Below are positions 15,101 through 29,800 of a stretch of DNA of 64,000 nucleotides, in pieces (the stretch's first letter is position 1; each line of letters starts with the position of its first letter). The notes under the pieces are model-generated. The model saw only the letters and a list, made by a program, of their open reading frames with translations, was not told the DNA's origin and ran no database searches. The translations under genes were made by a program, and so were the position numbers. The DNA is from Pelargonium nanum (taxonomy: Eukaryota; Streptophyta; Magnoliopsida; Geraniales; Geraniaceae). The DNA lies in assembly GCA_036897485.1 (NCBI GenBank), contig JAYMTF010000002.1, forward strand, positions 1-64,000, written 5' to 3'.

Positions 15101-18100
15101 TGGCAGTTTTTCAATATCAGTTTGGATAAGCCCTCGCTTGACAAAGCACCCCTATATACGATCTTTTTTTAGCCGAACCTGATGCAAAGTAGGTCTTCGA
15201 TGGAGCTCTGTTAGTAAAAATTCCTCTATATATACGGTAAGTACCTTCCTGACCTGAATCCGAACCCATGAACCCGCTTGGACTTAAAAAAATCCGAGGA
15301 GTACTTTTAGAAAACCCCTCATAATAACCAATTTCGGAGTCCATGAGGTTTTGCGGGTTTATCTTAGGTTATTAACAAAAAGAATAACTCTTGCTTTCAT
15401 ACTATATATACTAAGGGGGTTACTGTCTAAACTTAGTAGGTAATAATAAATAAATAAAAAGATAAAAATGAGTGTAAAAGTAGCCCTAAACGGAATGGGG
15501 TAGTCATAGTTCTAAAAAGTAATAAATCGAACTGTTAAACACAAGAACTTGTATTCTTTATTCTTCGGTTAATAGAAAAATATTATTATTGGTTTTATTT
15601 TAGACTGTAAAAATAACTCAACGGGGCGCTAAGGTATTACAAATAAGTAAAATATATCCGTGCAAAAGGAAATAATAAAAGCCTTGTTAGGTACTAGTTG
15701 GGCAGACTATGAGACCCTACTCATAACTCAAAATATGAGACGGCACTGCGTATCCTTGTTATGTCACTGGGAGCTACTTTTGATAGGGATTTCCTTGCCC
15801 TTGTATAGATCGAACCATTTAACAGAAAAAGGCATGTAAAAGTTAGACAAGTAATAAGAAAAACTACTAAAATATGCGTGCCTAAAAGGTTCTCTGAACT
15901 ATTTGTGGGGTAAGCCTGAGTTTTTTTCTGGATTAGAATATAGCTTACTTATCCCTTGTTGTTTTATACCGGATTCCCTTATGTATTTTGAAGGAATATT
16001 ACAATCAGATTTTTTGTAACAAGATTATAATTATATAAAGTCTGCTAAAGTTTTAGAATTAAGTTAGTTGGCAAAAGTGGCAGTATTCAAAAATAGACTA
16101 AGATACCATAAAAAATCCCCAAGGGTTTATCGGAACAGTTTAGACGAAAGCACTGGAGGGGCTAAATCAGAATCCCCAGGCAATAATATGAAATATATTA
16201 AATTGAATCTTTAGGCTTATACGTATCAAGTTATAGATTTTAGAGGCCTATGAATAACTTTTATTACTAGGCGCAGGAAATCGCATTAAGGTTAAATTGG
16301 GCGAGTGGAAAGGAAAGATAGGAGAATAAGGTAGGCGTCTTCCGTAGACTCTATAAAACAAGTATGGGAAACTATTCCGTTCCAAAAAGGAGTTACTTCT
16401 CAGAAGATTTATTAGCCAGTTTACTAGATTATAAGTAGGAGAATTTCTGACTCTTGTAAATAAAGTGTACTAGAGTTTTCAATCGAATAAATAAGTTGTC
16501 CTGCAAAAAAACATTTTAGAATGTAGGAAGAGTGCTGCGGTTCTATTTTCGTCAATGGGGAGGGGCTACCTAGAATAATTCACCTAGCTAGCGTAATCTT
16601 TCTTAAAACTTATTAGGATATGGGTTATCCTGTCGTTATTTGTGTTACTAATGTAACTAAGTTTTTTACTATAATTTTAAAATCTTTCTAGCGCGGGCGT
16701 AGTAAATTTGTAATGTAATCAGTGCCTGCTGAGTACTGAGGTACAAAGTAAGTTCAGAATCTTTGTTATTAGATGATTGCGGTACCTCCTGCCTAAGCAA
16801 AAAGGATTCCCTAAATTATAAATTAGATTAAGGCAACTCAGATATGTTAAACTCTTGAGTTAAGGGGCATCACCAGCAAGAAGCCTTTTGGTCTAGCGAG
16901 ATAAATCTAGCCCTAGCTATTGACAGGGAGATAGGTCCCTTAGAAATATTTTATTTAGCAGAACTGATAACAGAGAATTGCTTCAAAGCTACGTAACACA
17001 CAAAAAGTGTCTTTTGATAAAAAGTTAATTAATCTTAGCCACTTGGTTAGTGCTTTTCTTATACTTTGTTGATTCTTTCATTGTCTATAATAAAAGCATA
17101 TAAAACTGTATCACAAGAAAATCTAGTTTTTGGTGCCCTTTTAGTATTTTCCTTAGTTATGGCGCAGATAACTACTGGGGGTTTTCTAGGTAGTAGCAAC
17201 AAGGTTAGGGCCAAGTTAAAATATAGGAAGCTAATATACCAACTCGCGGTAAACTTAAAAATAAGTAAGCCTTTCGGATCATCTAACAGCTTAAGGTAAG
17301 GACTTTTTCCTTGACTTTTTACCTGATTTTTAAAGGATCTGATAACGTAGCTTGTCCTCAACGCAAAACTCTGTGTTTTAAACCATTACTGCTAAACCTG
17401 GTTTAAAAGGGTGGAAATATTCCGTATTTCTTTATCTACTTAACTCAACGGGGCCCTTCGCGGAATCTAAAAGTTCTGTTTTTTGTTCGACTATATCTAT
17501 GCTGGTTTGGTAACGTATAGCCTATGTGGATTTTATTTTTTTAATATAGAAATTACTATAGGATTAGAACTCTTATATATCAAAATTTGTGACTCTTCCA
17601 GACAAGAAATCTTTAAGAAATTTAGTGAGTGAGGTAATAATATTGTCAAAAAGCTGAAATACGAGGCTAACTTCTAGATATGGGACTCCATTACGGACAC
17701 AAAAGCGATCCGGGAATAGAATGAAATAAAATATCCTATTAAATAAAGTTTTTTTTAGTAAGGCTTTGAACCAATGGCATTCGAAAACTTGGTAGGCTTG
17801 TATTACCATTTGATTCAACGTAAAAAGAGATCTAAGAAAGGCTGGATATAACTAAGTAGACAGGATCTGCTAGGTATAAATTAATTTTCGACCGTATTTT
17901 AAAACATTTATGAGTACTTTTTAAGTGATATTAAAGCAAATCGTTGTCTCATTCTTATATACTTCATTTTATAGTAAAGTATTCGTTCTATAATAGCAGT
18001 GTTATACCGCTTTTTGCTAATAAATAATTAGGATTACTATGAGTATAACTGCAGCTTAACCAGCTCGCGGACAAGGGGAAAGATAGCTATGTAACATCTT

Positions 18101-20022
18101 TATCTGGGTCTATTCACCGAGGGGCTTCTCTTATACGTGTAGTTCCCGTGATTATATATATTCTAGTTTTACTAGATCTAGTCCGGTATATAAGTTAAAC
18201 TTCGTTCCATTCTTGGTGTGCGATCCCTTGTATTTTCAATAGAATATGTTTCGTCTTCAATTTTAAGGATCATTATCACTGTTTCGGGATTGATATTTAA
18301 TATCAGACAAGAGTCCACCTATAAAAGAGTATCGGTTTTAGATTAAATAAAGAGCTCTATATACATGAGAAAAGTAAACTTTGATGCTTGGTTAGGGATA
18401 GCGCATAAGGATTTAACCCGGGATACAAGATCCAGCTAATGCTACAAGACTTCCTGCAGTTTTATATAACTTTTTTTATGGACTCATATAGGTTATGCCA
18501 CAGGATATATACGCTACATTATCATTATTTTTCTTCGATTCGAACTCTTTATTATTAAGTGATAAAAAAAGGTAATTTATAAACATAATCCGAGTCTTTT
18601 ATATTACTAGTACAGAGCCAGTGAGAAGTTCTAAAAGTAGTAAGGGCCCAGTGTTCCCTGCGGTTTCCCTTAGTTGATTGGATCAGAGAATTTTAGGTTT
18701 TTTAGTATAGTAAACCAAGAAGTAATACCCTTTACTAGTTAAAGGCTATAAGATTCTATAAATAAGTAACTTGATTCTAATATTAGAATAGTTTGTCCTC
18801 TCTATCTAAAAGAATATAGCTTTATAGAACCTCTATAAACAAAAACCTATTCTTGGCCCAATGACTCTAATAGTTATGTTCTCGACTCTAAAAATAGGAC
18901 TAAGTTGGAGAATTTATGTACAGAGTTAAACAAATGTTACCTCAAAAAAGTCTTTACTTGTGCCATTATATATACTACAGATTTTAAGTTCTCAATCAAA
19001 AATAAAGGAATTACTTAGAAAGAAAGACTATACCTAGCCAATTATAGTAGAGTACACATACTCCTGGACGAATGACAACAAGAAGTAGGTGGTAGATCGA
19101 ATAATTATAAAAGGGAATTCCATAGGTTCAAGTCGCAAAGCCCCTGTAGAAAACTTAAATTTAAGTAGTAGGAACCTACGCTAATTACTCTCAGAATAAA
19201 CCAATCTCGACTCTGACAGATCGGTGACACAAGCTCAGAGTTGCCAAATTAATACGGAGCACTCTCGAACAAGTTAGTGGTTTCTTTCCAAATAATAGGG
19301 AGTGAAAAGAGGTACTTATGATGGGATTTTATAGATCAAATTTTGTACATTGCGGGTTTATGAGTAATATGTAGTTATACTACAGAGTTACATGTAGAAA
19401 AAAGCCGTATATTTAAACAATAAGAAAGTTCTCCACTAGACAAAAATATATAGCTTACTAGTTATCTCATTCCACTACTATATTAGTATCTTGGTAATGT
19501 CTTGTTGGTAAACCACTTCCTCATTGACGGACTCTAATAGGACTCAAATAGGCAGCTTCCGCCTTGACAAGGCAGTGGGTTTGTTGGTATCTTAGAGAAT
19601 ATGGATCGCTTTTATAACAATGTTTTTTTTGATGCACGAACTACAATTACATTTAGTAAAACTTCTTTTAATTTACCACGCGATACGGCATAAAGGGACA
19701 AAAAACTTTCTCAAATAAATCTCATTTTTATATAGGGTTTACAAGGAACTGACCCAGCTATAAAACAATTACAAGGAGGCGCAATAGGGGCTACGCATTC
19801 TATCAAAAATTATTGATGAGATGATCATCTAGGGAGGTTTATTGAAAATTGTCTATATAATATGCAATTTTGGTCCTTTGTTTTCTTCTTTAGAATAAAT
19901 CAAGTTGCTTGAAGACAGAAAGTACTTATCTTTTTTATTTCTTATGGAGAAACTTTAAATGCGGATTGCTTTTAAAAAATACTACAAAATGAGTTTAACC
20001 ATACTATAACAGTAGGCTATAA
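6148..20022. other. intergenic DNA with scattered hairpins
   Basis: Nearly 14 kb without a recognisable gene. The longest open frame (13,468-13,812 minus, 114 codons) has no family features and is within the chance range for this composition. Items seen: an inverted repeat at 9,602-9,654, T-arm-like motifs near 8,966 and 13,260, an AT-rich palindromic tract near 7,523-7,545, a small CCCCT/AGGGG hairpin near 12,387-12,400, and GGGCCC palindromes at 11,683, 12,958, 13,961, 17,451 and 18,644. No exon of a known mitochondrial or plastid gene was recognised. Confidence 0.55.
9602..9654. repeat. inverted repeat, 12-bp arms
   Basis: CTAGTAACAGGT at 9,602-9,613 faces ACCTGTTATTAG at 9,643-9,654 (11 of 12 paired) across a 29-base loop. 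On the minus strand the loop holds a T-arm-like GTCGTAGGCTCG, so this may be a folded tRNA remnant rather than a terminator. Confidence 0.5.
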
Positions 20023-20093
20023 CTCTGTAACTCTGTGTGGTAGGACGTCAGATTTTATTATTGACACGCAAAGGTTCAAACCCCGACATCTTT
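20023..20093 (+). pseudogene. trnQ-like tRNA remnant
   Basis: From TGGTAGGAC (20,038) to the T-loop the sequence follows the plant mitochondrial trnQ(UUG) pattern as I remember it: TGGTA, about twenty bases, then CACGCAAAGGTTCAAACC, where trnQ has CATGCAAAGGTTCGAATCC. About 33 of 45 aligned bases agree. The acceptor stem and the 3' side of the T-stem do not pair and the anticodon stem is lost, so it cannot be a working tRNA. It is the weakest of four such copies; trnE is an alternative parent. Confidence 0.35.
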
Positions 20094-23000
20094 ATATTAC
20101 ATATCTTAGTCAGCCAGGTTTTAAAGTGATTAAGCTCTTCACTTTAACTAATATATCTTTATTTTTAAGATAAGGTAATAATAGACTTTTTATCTACTGG
20201 ATTCTATCGGGGATGCCTTACTTAACTTATTTGGGTGCTATCTAGGAAATTGGGGTAACTTTCATATTATAAATGCACCGTAAAACTCTTCTGTAAAGCA
20301 TTTTGTCGAATCACTCTTCAGGTAAGTTAGTGTAGATGCAATTATACGAGATTTTATGATAATTAGTTCATCTATCGATTGAATAAGTTAGCTTCTCAAC
20401 CTAGCAGGGGGCCCGGAGAAGCTTTTACTTTTTCCGAGTAATCCTATAAAAAATACTACTTGTTTCTCTTCTCTTTCATTGAATTATAGAAATTTATTCG
20501 TATACTTATACCACGTTTAATATACTCTTTTTTATACCCTTCAAAAAGTAAATCTCTAGGATACGGGTCGAAGAAAATGACATAGAGAAGTACATGAGGA
20601 CACCCATTTTGGAGTACTTTTTTCATAAATTGCACTTTTTTACAAAAAGCACTCTTTTTTTACACTAAAATTTATCAACGAAATAATCCGTGTTTTTCAC
20701 AAGCCCGGATAAGTATCTGCCCGCTTTTGAGTCGTATCTTCGGAAACACTTTTAGGTCTTGTGGTAAAAAAAAGTTTTAAAAAAACCAATTTCGGTAGTA
20801 GACTTCCTTGGTTTTTCATTTATTGGGTTAGGAATTTCGATAGAGAGTATCGAGTTCTCTAAAGGGGCTTTTGTAGTTGAAATTATAAATTTAGATAAAA
20901 ATAACTTAAGTTTCCCGGGTAAATAATAAGTCTTTAAACGGGTCTTGTATCCTATACAATTGGTAAGTATTTATTCTTGGGAAGCTTCTTCTATAGGCGG
21001 CTCCAGTAAGGAATTCGAAGCCCTTGTTACTGGGTTTCCTTAGCAAAAGGTACACTTGTTCTATTTAGTATGTAAGAAAGGTCTTTTTAAAGCTATTATT
21101 TGACTACAGGTAAAGTTAATTATTCGATTGTAATTTACATTTCCTGTAGTTTGTTTATTGAGTTTATAAGTTTAGGATTTAGGTACTTTCGTTGTATTTT
21201 ATCAAAGCAGGCTCAAGAATGTAATATTTTAAAGAGTTTTGTTAAATCAAATCCCTAGGTTTATGTTAAAAGGGGTCTAGATTGACAGTTTAGCTTTTTG
21301 TAGCAAACTCTTAGTCCAACATCTCCTATTTTCAGGAGTATTCTTAGGTATTTAGATAGTAAAATAACAATATGTAATGCCCGTTTCAAGTACATTTATA
21401 TCTGAAAGCTTTTATTGCTCCTGATTTTTTCTAGGCGCCCGGGTTTTAAACCCTTAGAGTCTGTAAATTTGTGTACTGGTTTCAAGCAGATTTTAGAAGT
21501 ATCTGCTATTAGATATTAGAGTATTTTTAGTTTTTTATATTTGGAAGGACTTTTATCAGTCTTTATGAGTCAGGGGATCCCAGTAAATCTAATACATTTT
21601 AAAATTAATATTTATAAAGAAAGTAGCTTATAAAGCACAAGGGGTTTAGCTAGAGAATACGTCTTCTTAAGAGTTAATAATTGAATAAAATCCCCTGAGT
21701 TTCGGCAAATAAGAAGACCTTTTCTATTGAGTTCAGGACAAGCCTACTAAACTTATAATAAAAGAGTTTCTGAATAAAGTTATTCTATAAGATGCTATTC
21801 CCTATAAATAGTATATACTTCTTAGCTTGGGAATTCGCTTACTTTTCTGTATTAGGAATTTTATTAAGAGTATAGGCAGAGAACCTTAGGAATAAGCTTA
21901 ATAGCATAAGACAGTTTAAGGAAATCACGTATTTTCTATCCCACATGAATTCCCCTTTTACTTGTAAAATTTTGTCAATTATGAATACAGAGCAATAAAA
22001 GAAGCCCCTTAAAAAAGGACTTTACTTGTGTTTTATCTATCTAAATACTAAAATAAAGCTATGATTATTTTTACTTTAAATATAATTTACAAGCTGTCCT
22101 TTGTCATACCGGGACAGGTAAATTTTGATCGGCGAATTTTACGTTAAAGTGGACACTATCCAAAATGCATCTAATTAAATCTCTGTTAGGAGGTACTCTT
22201 TCAGAAAGATTAGCCTTCTATTTTTAGAGTCTATTAGATGGGGTCGGTGATTATAAGCAGCACCTTACCAAACTTACTCAGGATTTTAATGGATTCTTTT
22301 TTAGTCAAGAAAGGGATTTCTTTAATTAACGTAATCTTCTCCAAGGTCACCTCTATCTAAGTGTACATTTAAAAAATTACATACAAGAACCGAACCTCTC
22401 ACAGTGTATATATCCTTAATAGCACCCGAGCTAGCAATATAAGTTAAAGAGGTGTCATATACTTACACGATAGTGTGTACTGCATTAACATTAGCTTTTT
22501 ATTTGGATTTAGACATCATTTAAAAGACCCCATATATAAGTGAGTTCTAAAAGTCGAGGTATAAGGTAAGACTTTCTATTACTGCGGTATGAAACACTTC
22601 TCTAGTTAGTCGCCCCGGCGTTCATTCACCGACCAAGATGATATGCTTCTTTTATGAATATGAAAAGTAATTGCTACCCTGTCTATATAAGTAATTAAGT
22701 TTTATTTATTCCTCTTAGAGTTTTTTTGTTAAAAAGCAATCACGGGCTCATGGTCAAGGGAATAAGGGGTTTAAACATTAACGAGAGATTTATTTATCTT
22801 GTTTTTGTGATGTGGCATGTTTTAACGAAATATAGTATTTCTCTTTATTAGTATTAAGTAAGTATAGGTCCTTAAAATTTATAGAATACCCCAAAAGTGC
22901 TCTACTAAATAAAGCTATAATAAGATTTCTCAGCTACTACCTCAAGTTTAAGTACTTCATACTAAACCAATCTTAACAAGGAATCTATTTCATTAATAAG

Positions 23001-24566
23001 ATGCTACTTTAGAAGCCCACTAAATCTCGGAGTTATAAAATATGCATACTTTGGACTAGTAAGCTGGGCACACACATAGAAAGCACTTAACCTAGGAATA
23101 AACTTTTTACTAATTTTTTTATAAGCGAACAAAAAGACTATAAAGTTTTATAAATGTCAGAGATTGAACCTTTGCTTTGCACACTTTAGTGCTAGCGTTT
23201 TGACTTAAGATTTAGCCTAAAAAAAAGCTGTTACGTAGTAAGAGTAAGGAGTCCCGATACCCGGTTTTTTATAGACACGAATCTCTCTACAAAGTGGCAC
23301 GTGAAGAAAGAATATTTTTATAATCTAAAACTTTATAATTAAAAATAACTGGTAGTTATAGGACCCTAATTACAAGGGCTCCAATTGCTTTCTATCTAAA
23401 TTTATATCCCTGAGTTCATTTGTATTATTCTAGAACTAGAATTAGTAAAGGTTTTTAACTTTAAGTACATCTTGCTACTAGATATCGGAGTATCCGCTCG
23501 CTTACCACTACTTTATTGTTCCTTTAAGGGACATCTTAACCTTAAGTTACACTTGTAAACAGAAAACAGCTTTTAGCGGGCTGAGCTGTATTACTTAGTA
23601 GACAGGATCTTTAATATTATGGTAATTACCTAACTATGGAAGAGTTGAGATCTAGTTTCAAAGCGATCTTATAGTTTTGATAGAAGAATTTTTATAATAT
23701 CGTATGTTAAACCGTATTAATTAAATTTTGAGGAAAGAACTCTGAATATCTGACTTGTACTCTATCGAACAAACTAAGTAATTATAACGTAAAAGTAGTA
23801 ACTAGCGATAATTCCGTTCCTAGTTTCTTGAATCCCTTATATTACTATGTTTACATTTCGCTAAGTTGCTTTATTGTAGTCTAAATATGGTTATACTTTT
23901 ATTCGGAAACCGTTAATTAGTAAGGGCTTGATAACTTATATATCAAAAGAGAAAAACTAAGGGGTGCCTAATTACTAAAAATGCATTTTCATCCAGCTAT
24001 CTTCGGTGAAGTACTATTGCTTTATGTCTTTAGTTTTTTAGGTTTATTTTTTTTTTCTAAAGTCTTTAGCTAGAAAATACTTTAGTAATGACAAAGTACA
24101 TCTAAATTATAGGCACAATCTGAGGAAAAAACTTTACTATAATAGAATTCTAATTTAAGGGTTTGTGAATCTGTTAGAACAAAGTACTAAAGTAAGAATC
24201 TTCCTAGTATATAGGTTACCAAGATTTGAATGACAAACGGAGTAATAAAAGTACCCCTTTTTAAACTTTAAAACACGGCTCGACTTGTAGTAAAGGTTAA
24301 ATTAGCTATAAATATTTGTATATCGACTCACTCTCTTGAGGGTTTCAAAGCTATCATTTATATGATATAACTAGTTAATTACTTGCAACTTTAAGTGCAT
24401 TTTTAGATATTGATTAAACAAAATTAGGGGTATGTCGTTCATAATACAATCCTTAGCCTCAGTCTGGGTTTTCTAAAATTTGAATAGAATACCCAGGCTT
24501 TGAAAAACTTTAAAGAGAATTAACAGATAAATTATCCTCTAGATAATATAAAGCATAGATTGATGC

Positions 24567-24640
24567 TGGAGAAAGGGACTTGAGCCTTTGCGTGCCTATA
24601 TATAAATAGAGGTACCTAACTACTGCTCGGCTACACTCGA
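24567..24640 (-). pseudogene. trnQ-like tRNA remnant
   Basis: The minus strand reads TCGAGTGTAGCC at its 5' end and GGCACGCAAAGGCTCAAGTC towards the 3' end, followed by CTCCAG. These match the D-side, the T-arm and the acceptor end of plant mitochondrial trnQ(UUG). The middle has drifted into a TA-rich hairpin that replaces the anticodon arm, and there are extra bases in the D-loop. It reads as a decayed or recombined copy, not a functional tRNA. Confidence 0.5.
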
Positions 24641-26252
24641 CTCGAATGGTAGGAACGCGGAAAGGATTATAAAATATCTAAATCTTTAGTTACTACTTGT
24701 TTTGCTGAATCAAGCAATCAGATTTCTCTCTATTTAAGTGATTTTCTACCTAACCTTACAAAGAAACAAGACTCTTTTTTACTTTTAAAAGGTGACACCT
24801 AATTAGAGCATCACTTTTAAGTATAAAGTCTCGAAACTTTCTCTTATAGTAACTGCGGATTCAGTCTCGTACCGAAAGATCTAGGTGATTCATTCACCAC
24901 TTTTGCTTAGTATAATGAAAATTTTTGGGTCCACTTTTTTTAGAGGTCCTGCCTACATACTTAGTACACTTCAAAAGCTATGGTATAATCTTCTGAGTAT
25001 TTTGATAGCAGGCATATCCATAAATTAATAAATTATAGGGTGTTAGTCTAGTGCTCCTTATGAAATTTATACTTGCCTACCCGTTTTTTTCTTGGGGTGA
25101 ATTAAATGTAAATAACATTTCTTTAACTATTATATTGTTTTCTTAAATTATATAGATAGGAGCTTCTAGTGAGGGCCCTTAGTTCTCAGAAACTTAAAGT
25201 TATTTATGAAACCTTTGCTTCTAAAACAATAAGAAATCCTGTGACTTAAACTTTATTAACTACGTCTATTAGTATCCTTGTCAAAGGAAACAAATATAGG
25301 AGCTAAATTGCTTAAAAATTATTGCAGGTGAATTCAAGTAGTAGAGCATCCCGCCAAAATTATCGAATTCGTTGGTTTAAAATGCTGTAGTAATACTAGT
25401 TTAGTCGCCTTCACTTGGCTATCCAAAATAGAAGTCAAATCTTAAAAGAACTTAGAAAAGAACCCATGATTTTGTACAAGTCTCATTTCGTTTTAACAAA
25501 TCATCACCATACTAAAGGCAATCGGATCTTATAGATATCGTATACGCCGGAGAACCTAAATATCCTTGAGTTGTTTTAAAGGTAAATCCACAGTTATGCT
25601 TTAGATATGGACTCTCTGAAAGGTTGCGCATAGGAATATAGTACCTAATAGATATAGATTGATACCCCTAAGAGCATCCTGTTGATAAAATAAAACCTTA
25701 GTTATTACAAGGAATCCCGAAGTACCTGCAACTATTGAAATGGGAGCCCGCATCCTAATAAAAACCTTTGCCCTTTATACCATAAACTGTTAGAAAAACT
25801 CCAGCCATAAAATTAATTCTTTACAAAGATTTCCATACCCGGAATTGTCCAAGACATATAGCTGTTTATTTCACAGGGTTTTTTAAGAAAGGTTCGAGAT
25901 TGAATAGTGTTTTATTCATTAAAGCTTGTATAAACCTCGATTTTCCTAGAGTTTTCTGGTTTAAAATGCTATAAAATTACAGTGAGTGCCTATAGTATTA
26001 AGAATATATGAACTAGTGAGGTAAGCAAAGTGTTAAGTAAAAGTAATAAACTAGGTAATTAGTACCCATATTTTGTGAAGATTAGTAGATTTAGGAACCT
26101 CTCTTTGAGAGTAAGGGATGTCTTATTTTCTATTATTAAAAAGGGAAACTCTCGTTGAAAAATTAATTAATAGGCTTCGAAAACGGGATTTATTCGTATA
26201 ATTTATAAAAGGGTATTCGGATGACTCCTCTTACTTCAAAGCAGAAGAATCC

Positions 26253-26284
26253 GCGGAAGGAAAGATAAGCGGAAGGAAACATAA
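26253..26284 (+). repeat. tandem 16-bp duplication
   Basis: GCGGAAGGAAAGATAA at 26,253-26,268 is followed directly by GCGGAAGGAAACATAA at 26,269-26,284, one mismatch. It looks like a recent slippage duplication in a purine-rich, locally more GC-rich stretch. Confidence 0.7.
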
Positions 26285-26826
26285 ATTGTTGAATCCAGCT
26301 GAGGAGAAAGACAACAACTAAATAAATTGCAAGAACTCTAATTATTCCATTTTTACAATAGAACGTGACTACTAAAAGAGGAGCACTTTAGCAACAAAAA
26401 GCTGAAGGAGCACTCCTCTTTATCTTTTAATAGTAAACTTGTGAAAATAAAGAATCTATATAACAGATATCACTATATTAGGCCTAGCTTTTTAGACCAA
26501 ATTTAATACAGTAGTAAAGCAAACGGCGAGCCTTAATCTGCAGGTTCAACTACAAGTGTTAAGAGCCTATAATTATAAAACCTTTCTCTTTGAGGACATA
26601 AAGGTTTTTATGGACTTGCAAAATTAGAATGCTTCTATAGTAAGATATAATTGATAGTAATCAATTCTTTGATCAATAAGATTTCCTTGGCCGGGATAAT
26701 AAATAACAGCAAACCCGTGTTATGACCGTTATCAACTAAGAAATTAAATCTAACAAACAAGTAATGTCGCGAGAATTACTTAGATAGAATTCATATTCTG
26801 CGAACATAGTAGGTGTTATTTATCTG

Positions 26827-26871
26827 AACCAATGGTAGAGTGCAGGGATATTAATAAGAATACCATTGGTT
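26827..26871. repeat. perfect 11-bp inverted repeat (hairpin)
   Basis: AACCAATGGTA at 26,827-26,837 and TACCATTGGTT at 26,861-26,871 are exact reverse complements around a 23-base loop. The left arm followed by GAG resembles a tRNA D-arm (AATGGTAGAG). The hairpin could protect a transcript 3' end, but no gene lies close by. Confidence 0.65.
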
Positions 26872-29800
26872 TATGCACGGATATCTTAACCTAACAGAAT
26901 TTTTTAAACATTAATCAGCTGAGCTTGTGAGAGTTTGCTAATAATATACACGGTTTTACAGAATTATCAATACAGGTTATAAATACTTGGCAATAAAATT
27001 TCATAAGGAATAACCCTACAAAAACTAGAGAACGCATTATGGGGCAGTTCGTGAGGAGAATATACCAGGTATAGTTTTATATTCTTTTTTATTTTCAGTT
27101 TGCCTGTAAATTAAACTCATACTTTAGTCAATATTAAGAATTTTGATTCATACATCTCCTCCTAGTGAACTCTTTACTTAAAACATTCTATATTTTTTAC
27201 TATTAAGTAAACAATCTTTGTTCTATCTAATAAAACTTTCTATGAAAATTGTAAGTTAAGTTTTTAATTTATTTATTACTGTGTAAAAGCTAAAGGTTCA
27301 AAACGCCTTTGTGCTTTATGGGTTTTTGGTATCGATAAATGACAATGACTAAAAGATAAAACCAGTTTCATTCAATAAAGAACCGCTCATTCATTTTTGT
27401 CTGTAAACATTAGTCAACCGGTCCCTCATTAGCTAGTACAGCTAGTAAGGAAGTCTACCCTAGGGATTAATTGGATTTGAACTCAAAAATAGTATCCTGT
27501 TTTAAAGTTGGCCTAGCATGTTTTATCTTGTCATATCAACTTGATAAAAACCTTCATACTTATACTTTAATAACTCTTGTTATACCTTATACTAAAATCG
27601 TGCTCATTAGGAACGTAATCTTTTTAAAACTACTACTGTGAGGAGCCTTTTTGTATGGATCCGTACTTTGTATTATTCATTATCTAAGTGATATTTACGT
27701 TAGTAATTTTAGGAGTTTCTCTCGTCGGATGAATTAGCATGAGTCAATCCTTACTATCCTACCTAAAACCTAATTTTAATCCGTAAATACCCGGAAGTCC
27801 CTATTTGCTTATACTTCGCTTAATAAAAAAAAAGCTACATAGAATTTTAAGTTATCAGATCGTATCTCTACATTGAAATTAACAAAAAAGTACTTTCAAA
27901 GCAGTAAATGCTAAAGCTATAATTTTCCAAGATACGTTGTTGAAGCTCCTCTACCTATTTTAAACACGGTCAAATGCAATGAAAGAAGGCCCTGTCAATA
28001 AGTCCTAGGTTCTCCTTTTGTCGAGGGTACTATCCAAAGACCAATAGCATTTACTAGAAATAAATTTTATTGTACTAATCCTCAGGAAAGCTGATATGAA
28101 GTGCCCAATAAATAATAAGGGATACTCCTCAATCCTATGAATATAGCGGGCAAAGGTTGTTAGATTGGAATACCAATAGCTTTTTTTATACGTATAATAA
28201 ATTTGCTTAACTAACCTTATAAAAGTAAAAGAATTGCGAGAAAGTTTGCTGAGCTTTTGAATTGAAGGCTTTGACAAGTAGCTTTTTAAGCCAATTTATC
28301 CAAAGCATAAAAGTATCTTAGTGTTTTTTCAATTAATGAATAATGTCATCTGGATTTGAATCCTAATGTACCAATAATGAACTACTCTCTCTAGATTTAT
28401 TAGGAGTTACTGTCCCAAGCTCTTGCGCTCATTCCTTATCATTTTAATTGGCTGTACTTTTCTATTCATGTACAGTACATTAGAGTTACTTACTTGCAGC
28501 TAGTAGGACTCGAGGCGAAGGCAAAAACTCCTTATCTTAATCTTACGAGGAGAAAGAGTTACCAATCCTGAAAAGGAACCTAGCCTTCTATTTCAAACCG
28601 TAAATCCAATAATATAGGAACTGCTTTTTGAGTTTTAGTATGCAGAATCCCCATTTATATATTCATTCTTAGGCTTGACCTATTTCTTCCTATTTATATA
28701 GAACTATTCTGGGAAAGAAGCTCTGATTAAAGAACTCCTTTTGTTGCTAAATCACTAAAGAAATTCCTTAAAAAAAAATTAATAATAGTAGAAAAAGTAA
28801 CTCCTAATTATACTCCTTAGTTTTACTTACACAGAATAGACTTTTTAGGGATTATCGAAAGAGTCACCTAATCATCAGTAAGTTATCCGAGATTCCTTTC
28901 AAGGCGTTTAACTCGTCTCGTTGAATTGAACTGCACAAGGACGAACTCTCGATTTCAATCATAAGCGTATATTTCGAGAGTGTATGCCTCTCGGCAATCC
29001 AGGTGCACTCCCTCAAACTCTATAAACTTTTTTATTTTCTCTACTTAACATAAGTACTTGTACAAGGCATATAATAAAAATTACTGTTCCCTACATTAGT
29101 GAGTTTTTTGTACCTATGTCAAACTAAACCAAAATACTTTGGAAAGACCCACTGATAATTGGCACTTTCTTAATTTACAGGATTTCCAACTTGGTAGGTA
29201 GGTGATATCTAATTTCCTGCGCGGACATGTATAAACAAAAGGTGCAATTAGAGCGAATGAAAAATAGACAGAGACCTCTTTTGAACCCTTGCTGTACTTT
29301 ATTAGACTCCGTTTTATTGTATTGCCAATAATTTAGGCAGCTCGTTTTCTATTATAATATTGCTAAACTAAAGTCTTTCCGTTTGGTTTGCGCGAAAGGT
29401 TAGGAGTTTTCATATACTAAGATATCGTCTGGATCCGGGGAGATAATAACAAAAGGTAGTATGGCCGCTATGCTACAGCTTAATAAATGGATACTTGTAG
29501 ATTTTAGTCCGGTTCTACCCTGAATAAAAACTCTATGCCTGTGAAATTCTTTTAAAGCTACCAAATTAGATAATAAGGCCCCGTTTTTTACATTACATTA
29601 TAGATAATTCTAATTATATAAAGTAGTAAGTCAAGTTAAAAGAGAATCCACAGTTTTTAAATCAGGACTAGGTCTAGTAAGACAAAAGATCTACTCAGAT
29701 GGACTATGCATTCCTAGGTATCGGGTAAGATTTTGTGTGCCCCAGCTTTTACGAACTCTAGTTTTGAATTGCTAGTACTAGCACCGGGGATATCTTAAAA

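Noticed and set aside
15117-15344. 75-codon minus-strand frame with Gly/Ser-rich stretch
   Set aside because: Looks more protein-like than most, but I recognise no family and there is no supporting context.
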